Assembly (NCBI GenBank): GCA_963848675.1
Contig: CAWKEY010000030.1
Coordinates: 172,530 to 236,529 of the forward strand
From: CAWKEY01 sp963848675
GTDB lineage: Bacteria > Pseudomonadota > Gammaproteobacteria > Methylococcales > Methylomonadaceae
Length of the DNA: 64,000 nt
Direction of reading: 5' to 3'
Program-made: the position numbers and the translations under genes
Shown: positions 36,644-44,370 of the stretch, piece by piece
How the letters are laid out: each line of letters begins with the position of its first letter
Position numbering within the stretch: the first letter of the stretch is position 1
The notes under the pieces: model-generated
Database searches by the model: none
Told to the model about the DNA's origin: nothing
What the model saw: only the letters and a program-made list of their open reading frames with translations

Positions 36644-36844
36644 TTACGCCTTTAAAGGCAATATGCAGTTGTCGATGGGGCAAACTTTAACGCATTGAGG
36701 GACATCAAAATCCCCCTCGCATTCGGTGCAGGTTTTTGCGTCGATTTTAAAAACAATAGCGCCTTCGGTGATGGAGTTGGTCGGGCACACCGGTTCGCAA
36801 TCGCCACATGAAATACAATCCGCTTCAACAATATATAAGGCCAT
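36644..36844 (-). CDS. 2[4Fe-4S] ferredoxin of the nif operon
   Basis: The 66-residue protein has two cluster motifs: CISCGDCEPVCP near residue 10 and CTECEGDFDVPQCVKVCP near 39, where the longer spacing in the second motif is typical of nif-linked FdxN/VnfF-type ferredoxins. It lies between nifT and nifY with gaps of a few bases. It probably delivers electrons during nitrogenase turnover or cofactor maturation. Confidence 0.85.
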   Translation of the reverse strand: MALYIVEADCISCGDCEPVCPTNSITEGAIVFKIDAKTCTECEGDFDVPQCVKVCPIDNCILPLKA

Positions 36845-36846
36845 GA

Positions 36847-37071
36847 TTATTCTCCTGAATCTAAACGTTTTGCGCGTAAGGTAACGGGGAAATCCGGCTG
36901 TTCATCCATCGGTTCAAAGTAATACTTTGAACCGTCACTGAGCAGGACTTCGCCGCCCCATTTTTCGGGGCTATCGAATTCAACGGATTCCGCCACTTCT
37001 TCCAAATCTTTTTTGGGTACGTAGAAGACTAATTTGCCTTCTGCATTTTTTTTCAACATGACACTAGGCAT
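36847..37071 (-). CDS. nifT: NifT/FixU family protein
   Basis: The 74-residue product MPSVMLKKNAEGKLVFYVPKK..LEE and WGGEVLLSDGSKYYFEP match NifT/FixU, a small beta-rich protein of unclear function encoded after nifK in many diazotrophs. It ends two bases before the ferredoxin gene. Confidence 0.93.
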   Translation of the reverse strand: MPSVMLKKNAEGKLVFYVPKKDLEEVAESVEFDSPEKWGGEVLLSDGSKYYFEPMDEQPDFPVTLRAKRLDSGE

Positions 37072-37097
37072 TAAGTTCTCCGTTTACACGCATTGAT

Positions 37098-37174
37098 AAA
37101 TCCCCCCTAACCCCCCTTTTACAAAGGGGGGTATGAACTGTTCCCCCTTTGTAAAAGGGGGCCAGGGGGATTTG
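37098..37174. repeat. Palindromic element between nifK and nifT
   Basis: AAATCCCCCC plus CCCCCCTTTTACAAAGGGGG on the left is mirrored by CCCCCTTTGTAAAAGGGGG plus CCAGGGGGATTT on the right, each arm about 33 bases with a ten-base loop. Each arm also contains its own short palindrome. Confidence 0.8.
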
Positions 37175-37177
37175 GAC

Positions 37178-38749
37178 TTAACGAATCAAATCGTAGTTAT
37201 AGTCAGTCGTACCCATACCTTTGGTTTCTTTATCCAGTTGCTCCAGTACGGCATTGACCAGGGTTGTCAGCATATAAATAGCGCCTTCATAACCCAACGT
37301 GGTCATTCTGTGCAGATGATGCCGGTCAAAGATAGGAAAACCGATGCGTATCAACGGCACTTCAAACTCTTCGCCTTTATAGAAAGTGTCGCGTTGAATG
37401 AACTTGCCGTAAGAATTGCCGATCATGAAATCGGGTTTGTTGGTAAATACCAAGGAACGGAAATGCCATAAATCCTTGCCGGTATGAACGACAGTTTTTT
37501 GTCCATAAGGTGAATCTTTCAGCATTTTATCCATCGCTTTCGCCCAACGTTTGTTGGCATGGTTGCACAATACATCGGCGGGTTCGGCACCCATTTCCAG
37601 CAGGAATTTGGTCATGCCCATGACAAAATCCGCATCGCCGTACAAGGAGAACTTTTTGCCGTGTAACCAGGTGTGTGAGTCAGTCATCATGTCAACCAAT
37701 CGGCCGCGTTCCAGTTCCAGAGAAGCCGGAATCGGATTGCCGGTTAATTCGGAGATTTTCATCAGGAATTCATCGGTCCATTCCAGGCCCATCGGAATAT
37801 TGATGGCGGTAGCGGGTTGATGCCAAATGGTTTGGACAAACTTTTTGGTTTTTTCCAGTTGCCAGGGTTGCAGCAACAAGGTATCAATCGCATTGGGTGA
37901 GTCTTTCAGTTCAGCCTGGGTAGTACCGCCCGCATACATGCGGAAAGTGCCATCTGCTGGTGTATCCAACACTTCAGAAGGATCACTCATTAAGGTGTAA
38001 TCAACGCCCATTTCCTTCATCATGCGGTGTATGACGCGGAAGTTGCCCAGATAAGTTTCGAAGCCAGGAACCAAGTTGATCTTGCCGTTTGAACCGACTT
38101 TCTTGTCAGCCATATGATTCAGGGTGAAATATTTAATCATGCCCTCGAACATATTGTCCCAGCCGGTGGTATGACTACCGACAAAGCTTGGGGTATGGGC
38201 ATAAGGTGTCGGAAAATCCTGTTCGATATGCCCGGCATTTTTAGCGTTATTGATGAAGGCATTTAAGTCGTCGCCGATAACTTCAGCCATACAGGTGGTC
38301 GAGACGGCAATGATCTCCGGCTTGTACAAGGCTTTAGCGTTTTCCAAGCCGGCCATCATGTTTTTCTGTCCACCGAAAACCGCAGCATCTTCAGTCATGG
38401 AATCGGATACGCAGGCAACAGGCTCTTTGAAATGGCGGTTAAAATAGGTACGGAAATAAGCCACACACCCTTGTGAGCCATGGACATAAGGCATGGTTTT
38501 TTCAAAACCCAGCGCACACAGTACCGCGCCTAAAGGTTGGCAGGCTTTGGCCGGATTTACGGTTAATGCTTCACGGTTAAAATTAAGTTCCTGATATTCC
38601 TTGGTAGTCGTCCATTGGAAGACTTCATCAATTTTTTCCTGGGGATGACGCTCTTCATAAGCTTCACGTTTGTTAGCCAGATTTTCCTTGTATTCATCGT
38701 TACGGAATAAAGGATAACTGGGTTGAATGTTTTCGACTTCTTGACTCAT
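37178..38749 (-). CDS. nifK: Nitrogenase molybdenum-iron protein beta chain
   Basis: The 523-residue protein contains the P-cluster cysteine regions CQPLGAVLCALGFE and YVHGSQGCVAYFRTYFNRHF and the TCMAEVIGDD element with the third Cys. An N-terminal extension precedes the core, as in Azotobacter-type NifK. With NifD it forms the alpha2-beta2 dinitrogenase. GGAG lies eight bases upstream of the ATG. It is separated from nifD by a palindromic repeat. Confidence 0.98.
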   Translation of the reverse strand: MSQEVENIQPSYPLFRNDEYKENLANKREAYEERHPQEKIDEVFQWTTTKEYQELNFNREALTVNPAKACQPLGAVLCALGFEKTMPYVHGSQGCVAYFRTYFNRHFKEPVACVSDSMTEDAAVFGGQKNMMAGLENAKALYKPEIIAVSTTCMAEVIGDDLNAFINNAKNAGHIEQDFPTPYAHTPSFVGSHTTGWDNMFEGMIKYFTLNHMADKKVGSNGKINLVPGFETYLGNFRVIHRMMKEMGVDYTLMSDPSEVLDTPADGTFRMYAGGTTQAELKDSPNAIDTLLLQPWQLEKTKKFVQTIWHQPATAINIPMGLEWTDEFLMKISELTGNPIPASLELERGRLVDMMTDSHTWLHGKKFSLYGDADFVMGMTKFLLEMGAEPADVLCNHANKRWAKAMDKMLKDSPYGQKTVVHTGKDLWHFRSLVFTNKPDFMIGNSYGKFIQRDTFYKGEEFEVPLIRIGFPIFDRHHLHRMTTLGYEGAIYMLTTLVNAVLEQLDKETKGMGTTDYNYDLIR

Positions 38750-38797
38750 GATAATCTCCTACGCGCCACTAATCTGTGGACGGCATGTTGAGAACTG

Positions 38798-38861
38798 GTA
38801 GGGCACGCATCGCGTACCATTTTAAATTTTCCGGCAAGGCAGGGTACGCAATGCGTACCCT
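38798..38861. repeat. Palindromic element between nifD and nifK
   Basis: GTAGGGCACGCATCGCGTACC and AGGGTACGCAATGCGTACCC are each near-palindromic and inverted with respect to each other. Close copies occur at 46377-46437 and partly at 48161-48185. Confidence 0.75.
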
Positions 38862-38871
38862 GTGTTCTGCA

Positions 38872-40353
38872 TCAAGCGCTTGCAGCGACCTCTACTTTTG
38901 AACTTTCATCTGTTTTCCAGGGCACTTTCACTTGTTTCCAGCAGGGGTTATTCAAAGTCATGTCCATATCGCGGGCGAAGATGGCGAAGCCGTCATAACC
39001 GTGATAAGGGCCGGAATAATCCCAGGAGTGCATTTGCCGGAAAGGGATACCCATTTTTTGGAAAATGTACTTTTCCTTGATACCGGAACCGATCAAATCG
39101 GGTTGAACGCGTTTGACGAACTCTTCAAACTCATAACCGGTCACGTCGTCATAAATCAGCGTGGCATTGCCCATTTCCTTGATAGTACGGTCATAGTCAT
39201 CGTTATGACCGAATTCATAACCGGTGCCGACCACTTCCATGCCCAGGTCTTCATAGGCGCCGATCACATGACGAGGACGCAAGCCGCCGACATACAACAT
39301 GACGCGTTTGCCTTGCAGACGTGGTTTGTATTTGGCGATAACCGCATCGTATTCAGCCTGATATTTGGCGATCACTTTTTCAGCACCCGCCTGAATCGTT
39401 TCGTCAAACAAGGCTGCAATTTTGCGTAATGATTCGGCAATTTTGGTAGGGCCGAAGAAGTTGTATTCGATCCAGGGGATTTTGTATTTTTCTTCCATGT
39501 GCCGTGCAATGTAGTTCATTGAACGATAGCAATGGATCAAATTCAATTTTACCTTTGGAGTTTTCTCCATTTCCGCAATCGTACCGTCACCAGACCATTG
39601 GGCGACCACGCGTAAACCCATTTCTTCCAGTAAAGTACGGGAAGCCCAGGCATCACCGCCGATGTTGTAGTCGCCGATGACAGCGACATCATAAGGCGTG
39701 GTGGGAAAGCTTTCGTCACCATCGCGGTTTTCCAGTACCCAGTCCCGAATCGCGTCATTGGCGATGTGATGGCCTAACGATTGGGAAACGCCGCGAAAGC
39801 CTTCGCAACGAACCGGTACGACAGGTTTATTGATTTCCTTGTTCGCCTTTTTCGCGACCGCTTCAATATCATCGCCAATCAAACCGATCGGGCATTCTGA
39901 TTGAATGCTGATGCCTTTATTCAGCGGGAACAATTCTTCGATTTCGTGCATGATTTTGGCGAGCTTTTTGTCGCCGCCGAACACAATGTCTTTTTCCTGA
40001 AAATCGGACGTAAAGTTCATGGTGCCGAAGGTATTTACGCCGGTGGTGCCAACATAATAATTACGACGACCGGCGCGAGAGTATTGGCCGCAACCGACAG
40101 GGCCGTGCGAGATATGAATCATATCTTTGATCGGCCCCCAAACCACACCCTTGGAACCAGCGTATGCGCAACCGCGAATGGTCATTGTGCCGGGCTGGGA
40201 TTTACGGTTTGAAGTAATACATTTATTTGATTTTTCCAGGGATTGATCGTTAACCGCTAAATGTTTAGCGCGATCTTTCCTTGCTTGTTCTGGATAGACT
40301 TCCAGCACTTCCTGAATGAGTGCTTCGGTCTCTTCTTTTGTTAGAGCTGCCAT
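38872..40353 (-). CDS. nifD: Nitrogenase molybdenum-iron protein alpha chain
   Basis: The 493-residue protein has the P-cluster Cys in RGCAYAGSKGVVWGPI and HGPVGCGQYS, the FeMo-co Cys ligand in LIHCYRSMNY and the His ligand in QMHSWDYSGPYHGYDGF. The conserved Val near the active face (KGVVWGP) marks a standard Mo enzyme. It is part of nifHDKT. Confidence 0.98.
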   Translation of the reverse strand: MAALTKEETEALIQEVLEVYPEQARKDRAKHLAVNDQSLEKSNKCITSNRKSQPGTMTIRGCAYAGSKGVVWGPIKDMIHISHGPVGCGQYSRAGRRNYYVGTTGVNTFGTMNFTSDFQEKDIVFGGDKKLAKIMHEIEELFPLNKGISIQSECPIGLIGDDIEAVAKKANKEINKPVVPVRCEGFRGVSQSLGHHIANDAIRDWVLENRDGDESFPTTPYDVAVIGDYNIGGDAWASRTLLEEMGLRVVAQWSGDGTIAEMEKTPKVKLNLIHCYRSMNYIARHMEEKYKIPWIEYNFFGPTKIAESLRKIAALFDETIQAGAEKVIAKYQAEYDAVIAKYKPRLQGKRVMLYVGGLRPRHVIGAYEDLGMEVVGTGYEFGHNDDYDRTIKEMGNATLIYDDVTGYEFEEFVKRVQPDLIGSGIKEKYIFQKMGIPFRQMHSWDYSGPYHGYDGFAIFARDMDMTLNNPCWKQVKVPWKTDESSKVEVAASA

Positions 40354-40411
40354 GAGTGTCTCCTGCTAATGTCATGGGTAATCTCCCATAGACAGGTTTG
40401 AGGATTTAAAA

Positions 40412-40488
40412 CGTAGGATGGGCTGAGTTTATGAAGCCCATCGTTGCCGTTGGGTTTGATGGGCTTCCTTGCGTCAGCCCATCCTACG
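40412..40488. repeat. Palindromic element between nifH and nifD
   Basis: CGTAGGATGGGCTGA and its complement TCAGCCCATCCTACG close an outer stem; an inner stem is formed by GAAGCCCATCG and GATGGGCTTC. The element lies in the 147-base gap in the middle of the operon. Confidence 0.8.
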
Positions 40489-40500
40489 GTGTTTCGCTGA

Positions 40501-41385
40501 TTAAGCAGCCGCTTCAGCAGCAGCCGTTTTGCCAATAATAGATTCGTCTTCCTGATCGATAATGCCGAATTCCATCATCAATTCTTCCAGCTCATCCATC
40601 GTGATGGGTGTTGGAATGATGAAATTCTTGTTATCACGAATTTTTATAGCCAATTGACGGTATTCATCAGCCTGTTTGGCATTCGGTTCATATTCGATAA
40701 CTGTCATACGGCGAATTTCAGCGCGTTGTACGACGTTATCACGCGGTACAAAGTGAATCATGGTCGTGCCGATTTTTGCAGCCAGAGCCGAGATTAGTTC
40801 ATCTTCACGCGCAGTTTCACGCGAGTTACAAATCAAGCCGGCCAAGCGCACACTGCCAGAGTTAGCGTATTTCACAATACCTTTGGCAATGTTATTAGCG
40901 GCATACATCGCCATCATTTCTCCCGAGCAGACGATGTAAATTTCTTGGGCCTTATTTTCACGGATCGGCATGGCAAAGCCACCACACACAACATCCCCAA
41001 GTACATCATAAAAAACGAAGTCAAGTTCATCGTCATAAGCACCTTCTTCTTCAAGGAAGTTGATCGCTGTAATTACACCGCGGCCCGCACAACCCACGCC
41101 GGGTTCAGGACCACCTGATTCAACACATTTAATACCGCCGTAACCGACTTTCAGTACATCTTCGAGTTCTAAATCTTCAACGCTACCCGCTTCAGCAGCC
41201 AAACTCATAATGGTAGTTTGCGCTTTAGCATGCAGAATTAAACGGGTAGAGTCAGCTTTGGGATCGCAGCCGACAATCATTACTTTGTTACCTAATTCTG
41301 CCAACGCAGAAACCAGGTTTTGAGTTGTAGTGGACTTGCCGATACCGCCTTTACCGTATATTGCACATTGACGTAATCTTGCCAT
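40501..41385 (-). CDS. nifH: Nitrogenase iron protein
   Basis: The 294-residue protein has the P-loop YGKGGIGKST, the cluster Cys in GVGCAGRGV and DVVCGGFAMP, and the Arg (GRG) that is ADP-ribosylated in organisms with DraT. GAGGAG precedes the ATG. It is the first gene of the operon, behind a sigma-54 promoter and a NifA site. It donates electrons to dinitrogenase with ATP hydrolysis and also helps build the metal clusters. Confidence 0.98.
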   Translation of the reverse strand: MARLRQCAIYGKGGIGKSTTTQNLVSALAELGNKVMIVGCDPKADSTRLILHAKAQTTIMSLAAEAGSVEDLELEDVLKVGYGGIKCVESGGPEPGVGCAGRGVITAINFLEEEGAYDDELDFVFYDVLGDVVCGGFAMPIRENKAQEIYIVCSGEMMAMYAANNIAKGIVKYANSGSVRLAGLICNSRETAREDELISALAAKIGTTMIHFVPRDNVVQRAEIRRMTVIEYEPNAKQADEYRQLAIKIRDNKNFIIPTPITMDELEELMMEFGIIDQEDESIIGKTAAAEAAA

Positions 41386-41433
41386 GATCTTCTCCTCTTA
41401 TAGGACGCTATTGTTAATGACATTATGGTTAAA

Positions 41434-41448
41434 GCAAGCGCTGTGCCA
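41434..41448 (-). promoter_or_regulatory. Sigma-54 promoter of nifHDKT
   Basis: Read on the minus strand the site is TGGCAC-N5-TTGC, a full match to the -24/-12 consensus, 49 bases upstream of the nifH start. Confidence 0.9.
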
Positions 41449-41545
41449 ATTTCGCATAACGGCAATATGCCATTGAAATATAATGATTTAGTTTGTATAT
41501 CGAAAGAGTAGGCTACGTTCTGTTTCAAACATTTTGTTGTGTTGC

Positions 41546-41561
41546 TGTAAGCTTAGTAACA
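41546..41561 (-). promoter_or_regulatory. NifA upstream activator site for nifH
   Basis: The site matches TGT-N10-ACA exactly and lies about 98 bases upstream of the -24 element, the usual range for NifA. Confidence 0.8.
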
Positions 41562-41685
41562 GTGCGGTTATTCAATATTGTCCTTACACCATATGATGAT
41601 GCAGGAATATGTTTGCTAATGTGGGATAGGGTACGTACTTCGTTTGAAGGTTTTTGTTTGAATACAGATTAAGCAACAGCAGGAT

Positions 41686-41701
41686 TGTTATAAACAGAAC
41701 A
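41686..41701 (+). promoter_or_regulatory. NifA upstream activator site for the divergent SIR2-like gene
   Basis: This is a second exact TGT-N10-ACA site, 96 bases upstream of the sigma-54-like promoter at 41797 on the plus strand. Confidence 0.65.
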
Positions 41702-41796
41702 AAGCACTAACCGCCTGTTTCTATCGTTCAGCAAACAGCCCTAATTAACTTATTGTCAATCATAAACTTACGCTGTTTATCAATAACCATAAAAAT

Positions 41797-41811
41797 TGGA
41801 TTATTTATTGC
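41797..41811 (+). promoter_or_regulatory. Sigma-54-like promoter of the SIR2-like gene
   Basis: TGGATT-N5-TTGC keeps the invariant GG and GC at the correct spacing, though the -24 hexamer departs from TGGCAC. It is 40 bases upstream of the start codon. Confidence 0.6.
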
Positions 41812-41850
41812 ATAAGTAAAAGATACACATACTTAATCATGGAGTTTGCA

Positions 41851-42708
41851 ATGTCTTCCACTGTCTTTTCTGAAATATTAAATGGTTTGTACGAAAACAG
41901 CGTCGTCCCTTATCTGGGCCCGGGGGCACTTTTTGATGCCACCCATAAACTCACCGGTGCCGCCATGCCGGCCGATAGCAATAGCCTGATTTTGGCTATG
42001 AATAACGGCAAGCCCATGGCTCCCAAACTGATGTATGAGTTTCCCAGGGCAGCCATGAATCAGGAACTCAAAAGAGGCAGAAATTTTCTCGGTCAGTTTC
42101 TCACCAAGTTATATGGCGACACCGAATGGACGCGTGCCTCAGTGCACAATTGGCTGGCAGAATGGAAACCTGCTTATGTCATTGATGTAAATAGAGATAC
42201 ACAATTGCAAGACAGTTATGCCGATGAAGAGCATACGCTGATTGTCGGTGTCGCAAGAATCACCGCTAGCCACTATCGATTTAAGATTTATCACTTTGAT
42301 GGCAGTGAGTATTTTGAAATCCCACAAGAACAGGTCGACACCCGGCTGCCCATTTTATTTAAGCCTATGGGCACCCCTAAACCGGAAGCCAACTACATCG
42401 CTTCAGATGCCGATTATGTCGATTACATCACCGAATTAATGGGTGGTTTCGCGATTCCGGATTTTCTTAAAGCCTACCGCAAGGGCAAACAATATTTATT
42501 GATAGGCCTGCCTTTAAACAGAGATTCAGAGCGTATGGTGATGAGCGACATTATTAGCGGCGCTGCCGGGCGAAAAGGTTGGGTCTTGAACAAAAATCCG
42601 ACCGATAAAGAACAGCGGTTTTGTAAAAAAATGGGCTTGGAAATCCTGGATGCGGGTGTTGAAGATCTACTGGATGCTGCGAATCCTGCGCTGCTCGGCG
42701 CGGCATAG
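41851..42708 (+). CDS. SIR2-like domain protein divergent from nifH
   Basis: The start MSSTVFSEILNG is chosen because GGAG lies six bases upstream; an in-frame ATG 12 bases earlier would overlap that site. The 285-residue product shows a SIR2-like pattern: VVPYLGPGAL in place of the NAD-binding GAG motif, VIDVNRDTQLQDSY at the position of TTNYD, LFKPMGTP like the K-HG element, and YLLIGLPLNRDSER like the late GYS-D motif. The function is unknown; NAD binding or hydrolysis is possible. The upstream region carries NifA and sigma-54 sites, so it is probably co-regulated with nitrogenase. Confidence 0.75.
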   Translation: MSSTVFSEILNGLYENSVVPYLGPGALFDATHKLTGAAMPADSNSLILAMNNGKPMAPKLMYEFPRAAMNQELKRGRNFLGQFLTKLYGDTEWTRASVHNWLAEWKPAYVIDVNRDTQLQDSYADEEHTLIVGVARITASHYRFKIYHFDGSEYFEIPQEQVDTRLPILFKPMGTPKPEANYIASDADYVDYITELMGGFAIPDFLKAYRKGKQYLLIGLPLNRDSERMVMSDIISGAAGRKGWVLNKNPTDKEQRFCKKMGLEILDAGVEDLLDAANPALLGAA

Positions 42709-42871
42709 GGACGTCAATAAACTGATGATCCAACCAGCGCATTCACCAACCACCGCATCTTGCTCTATTACAAAGACGACATCAGCGCCTTGACGCTGTT
42801 CGTTCAGCACTGCAACGGCAGCGTCTGCTTTCCACAGCCACTGCCGGCCCTACCCAGCGCGCTGGAGCCTG

Positions 42872-42912
42872 AAAAGAGTACGGCTCTGCCCCATTACCTA
42901 TTACTCAGAGCC
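42872..42912 (-). terminator. Terminator at the end of the nifB-nifQ operon
   Basis: GGCTCTG and CAGAGCC pair around a long loop, overlapping the nifQ stop, and TTTT follows on the minus strand. Confidence 0.45.
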
Positions 42913-43473
42913 ATAACATTTGGGGTAGTCAATACAGACACCACACGAGGGTGCACGACATAAATACAAACCTTCTGCTTCGCAGAGTTGTTTATATAAG
43001 AATTTTTTCCATTTCATGTCCTGGTCATTTTTTGCAGCCAGTTCCGGAAAGTTGTATTGCAGCATGGCGCTCAATTGCGAGCGCGACCAGAGACCCAAAT
43101 CCTGCCATAAATGATCACTACCCAGACAACCGGCAACGATAATGGCAATCATCCAATCCATTTCAGGCGTGTCGGGTCTACAGTAATGCCTTAGCAGATT
43201 AACCAGATCTTCTTTTTCCAGCATCCGGCTAAAATCCAGCTTACTACCGGATGCCGCTTGCTCTGGAAGGCTACAGTCCTGAAAATAAGTATCTTTCAAT
43301 TGTTTAAACTGTTCAGACTCCAACCCCAGATAGTCCGGCAAAACGCCTTGCCCGGCACGCCAACTGGCTACCATGCAGGCTAACCATTCATGATTAGGCG
43401 ACACGATCGGCTTTGATTTTAATCGGGAATAGAATTGTTCCCGGTCATCCTCAAGTCGGAGTGCCATGGACAT
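42901..43473 (-). CDS. nifQ: NifQ, molybdenum donor for FeMo-co synthesis
   Basis: The 190-residue protein ends with a Cys motif CRAPSCGVCIDYPKC (C-x4-C-x2-C-x5-C), the Mo-Fe-S cluster site of NifQ. The preceding region has HHW-type helices with LVNLLRHYC and DWMIAIIVAGCLGSDHLWQDLG. NifQ delivers molybdenum to NifEN/NifH. It lies two bases after FeSII. Confidence 0.9.
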   Translation of the reverse strand: MSMALRLEDDREQFYSRLKSKPIVSPNHEWLACMVASWRAGQGVLPDYLGLESEQFKQLKDTYFQDCSLPEQAASGSKLDFSRMLEKEDLVNLLRHYCRPDTPEMDWMIAIIVAGCLGSDHLWQDLGLWSRSQLSAMLQYNFPELAAKNDQDMKWKKFLYKQLCEAEGLYLCRAPSCGVCIDYPKCYGSE

Positions 43474-43475
43474 GA

Positions 43476-43826
43476 TTAATATTCGACCAGAATGTCTTCA
43501 TCCCTGACGATCATCTGACAAGCCAAACGCCAGGGCGATGGAAAATCATCAACAATCATTTGCTCCATTTCTTCTTTGCTGAGTTTTCCAGATTGTCTTA
43601 AAACGGCTTTTTCTTTTTCCGTTAAAGGACCACCCATGCGTTCGAGTTTTTTGTCGACACTAGTGACTTTAACCAGGCAGGTGCCGCATTCTCCATCCTC
43701 GCATTCATAATTGATTGGAATTTTGTTTTCCCTCGCCAGTTTCAGTATTGTCTCTGTATGACTGCCTGCCACTGCATAAATGGTTTTATCCCGGTATTCG
43801 GGATTTGAAAAAGTAACTAAAGCCAT
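43476..43826 (-). CDS. [2Fe-2S] ferredoxin of the Shethna protein II (FeSII) type
   Basis: The 116-residue protein follows FeSII of Azotobacter: an early AVAGSHTETILKLARENKI, the cluster motif CEDGECGTCLVKV, a longer insert LTEKEKAVLRQSGKLSKEE and the fourth Cys in WRLACQMIVRDEDILVEY. FeSII binds nitrogenase under oxygen stress and holds it in a protected, inactive state. Its place in a nif operon supports the same role here. Confidence 0.88.
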   Translation of the reverse strand: MALVTFSNPEYRDKTIYAVAGSHTETILKLARENKIPINYECEDGECGTCLVKVTSVDKKLERMGGPLTEKEKAVLRQSGKLSKEEMEQMIVDDFPSPWRLACQMIVRDEDILVEY

Positions 43827-43911
43827 GATTTACTCCTTAATTAAGTGTAATGTGCTGTCGCTTGGTTCCTATGCTGATGAGACGGTGAAATTATTCAACA
43901 TAAGAACGAAT

Positions 43912-44006
43912 AACCACGAAGACCAAAAGTAGGCGCCTCTAGGCGACATAGAGAACATGAAGTGTTCAATGTTTTTTTCTTCGTGGCCTTCGTGCCCTTT
44001 GTGGTG
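43912..44006. repeat. CACGAAG-type inverted repeat
   Basis: AACCACGAAGACC on the left is inverted with respect to TTCTTCGTGGCCTTCGTG and TTTGTGGTG on the right. A related element lies at the end of the window (63890-63975). Confidence 0.6.
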
Positions 44007-44054
44007 AATTTTGCTTTCAGAGTCTTTCCCGCATCGGAACGAGATTGTGTGTTT

Positions 44055-44342
44055 TTAAACTGGCCTGACTTTTATTGTTCCACCCAGAACCTGAGCCTGA
44101 CATGCCAGCCGGTTATGTTTGCCTGCCATATTTTCCCGAAGAACTTTATCTTCCAGAACTGACGGCTCGGTCAGATTGTTCCAGCCTTCCGTTACTTTCG
44201 TAATACAAGTGCCACAATCGCCTTCACGGCAGCCGTAAGTAATGCCCGAACCGACTTTTTCGGAAATTTCGATAAGCCGGGTGCCCGCTGGTGCGGTTAC
44301 GGTGACGTTTATATCTTCAAAGGTAATCGACGCTTTCGCCAT
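44055..44342 (-). CDS. [2Fe-2S] ferredoxin
   Basis: The 95-residue protein has the plant/adrenodoxin-type cluster motif CREGDCGTCITKV and a fourth Cys in RLACQAQV. It is shorter than the FeSII protein and lacks the FeSII insert. It lies between the flavodiiron gene and FeSII and may carry electrons to one of them. Confidence 0.87.
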   Translation of the reverse strand: MAKASITFEDINVTVTAPAGTRLIEISEKVGSGITYGCREGDCGTCITKVTEGWNNLTEPSVLEDKVLRENMAGKHNRLACQAQVLGGTIKVRPV

Positions 44343-44370
44343 TGCTACTCTCCTGATGTGTTAAAAAATA

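Noticed and set aside
42724..42963. Plus-strand frame after the SIR2-like gene
   Set aside because: It has no ribosome binding site and no recognised domain, and it runs into the nifQ terminator and coding region.
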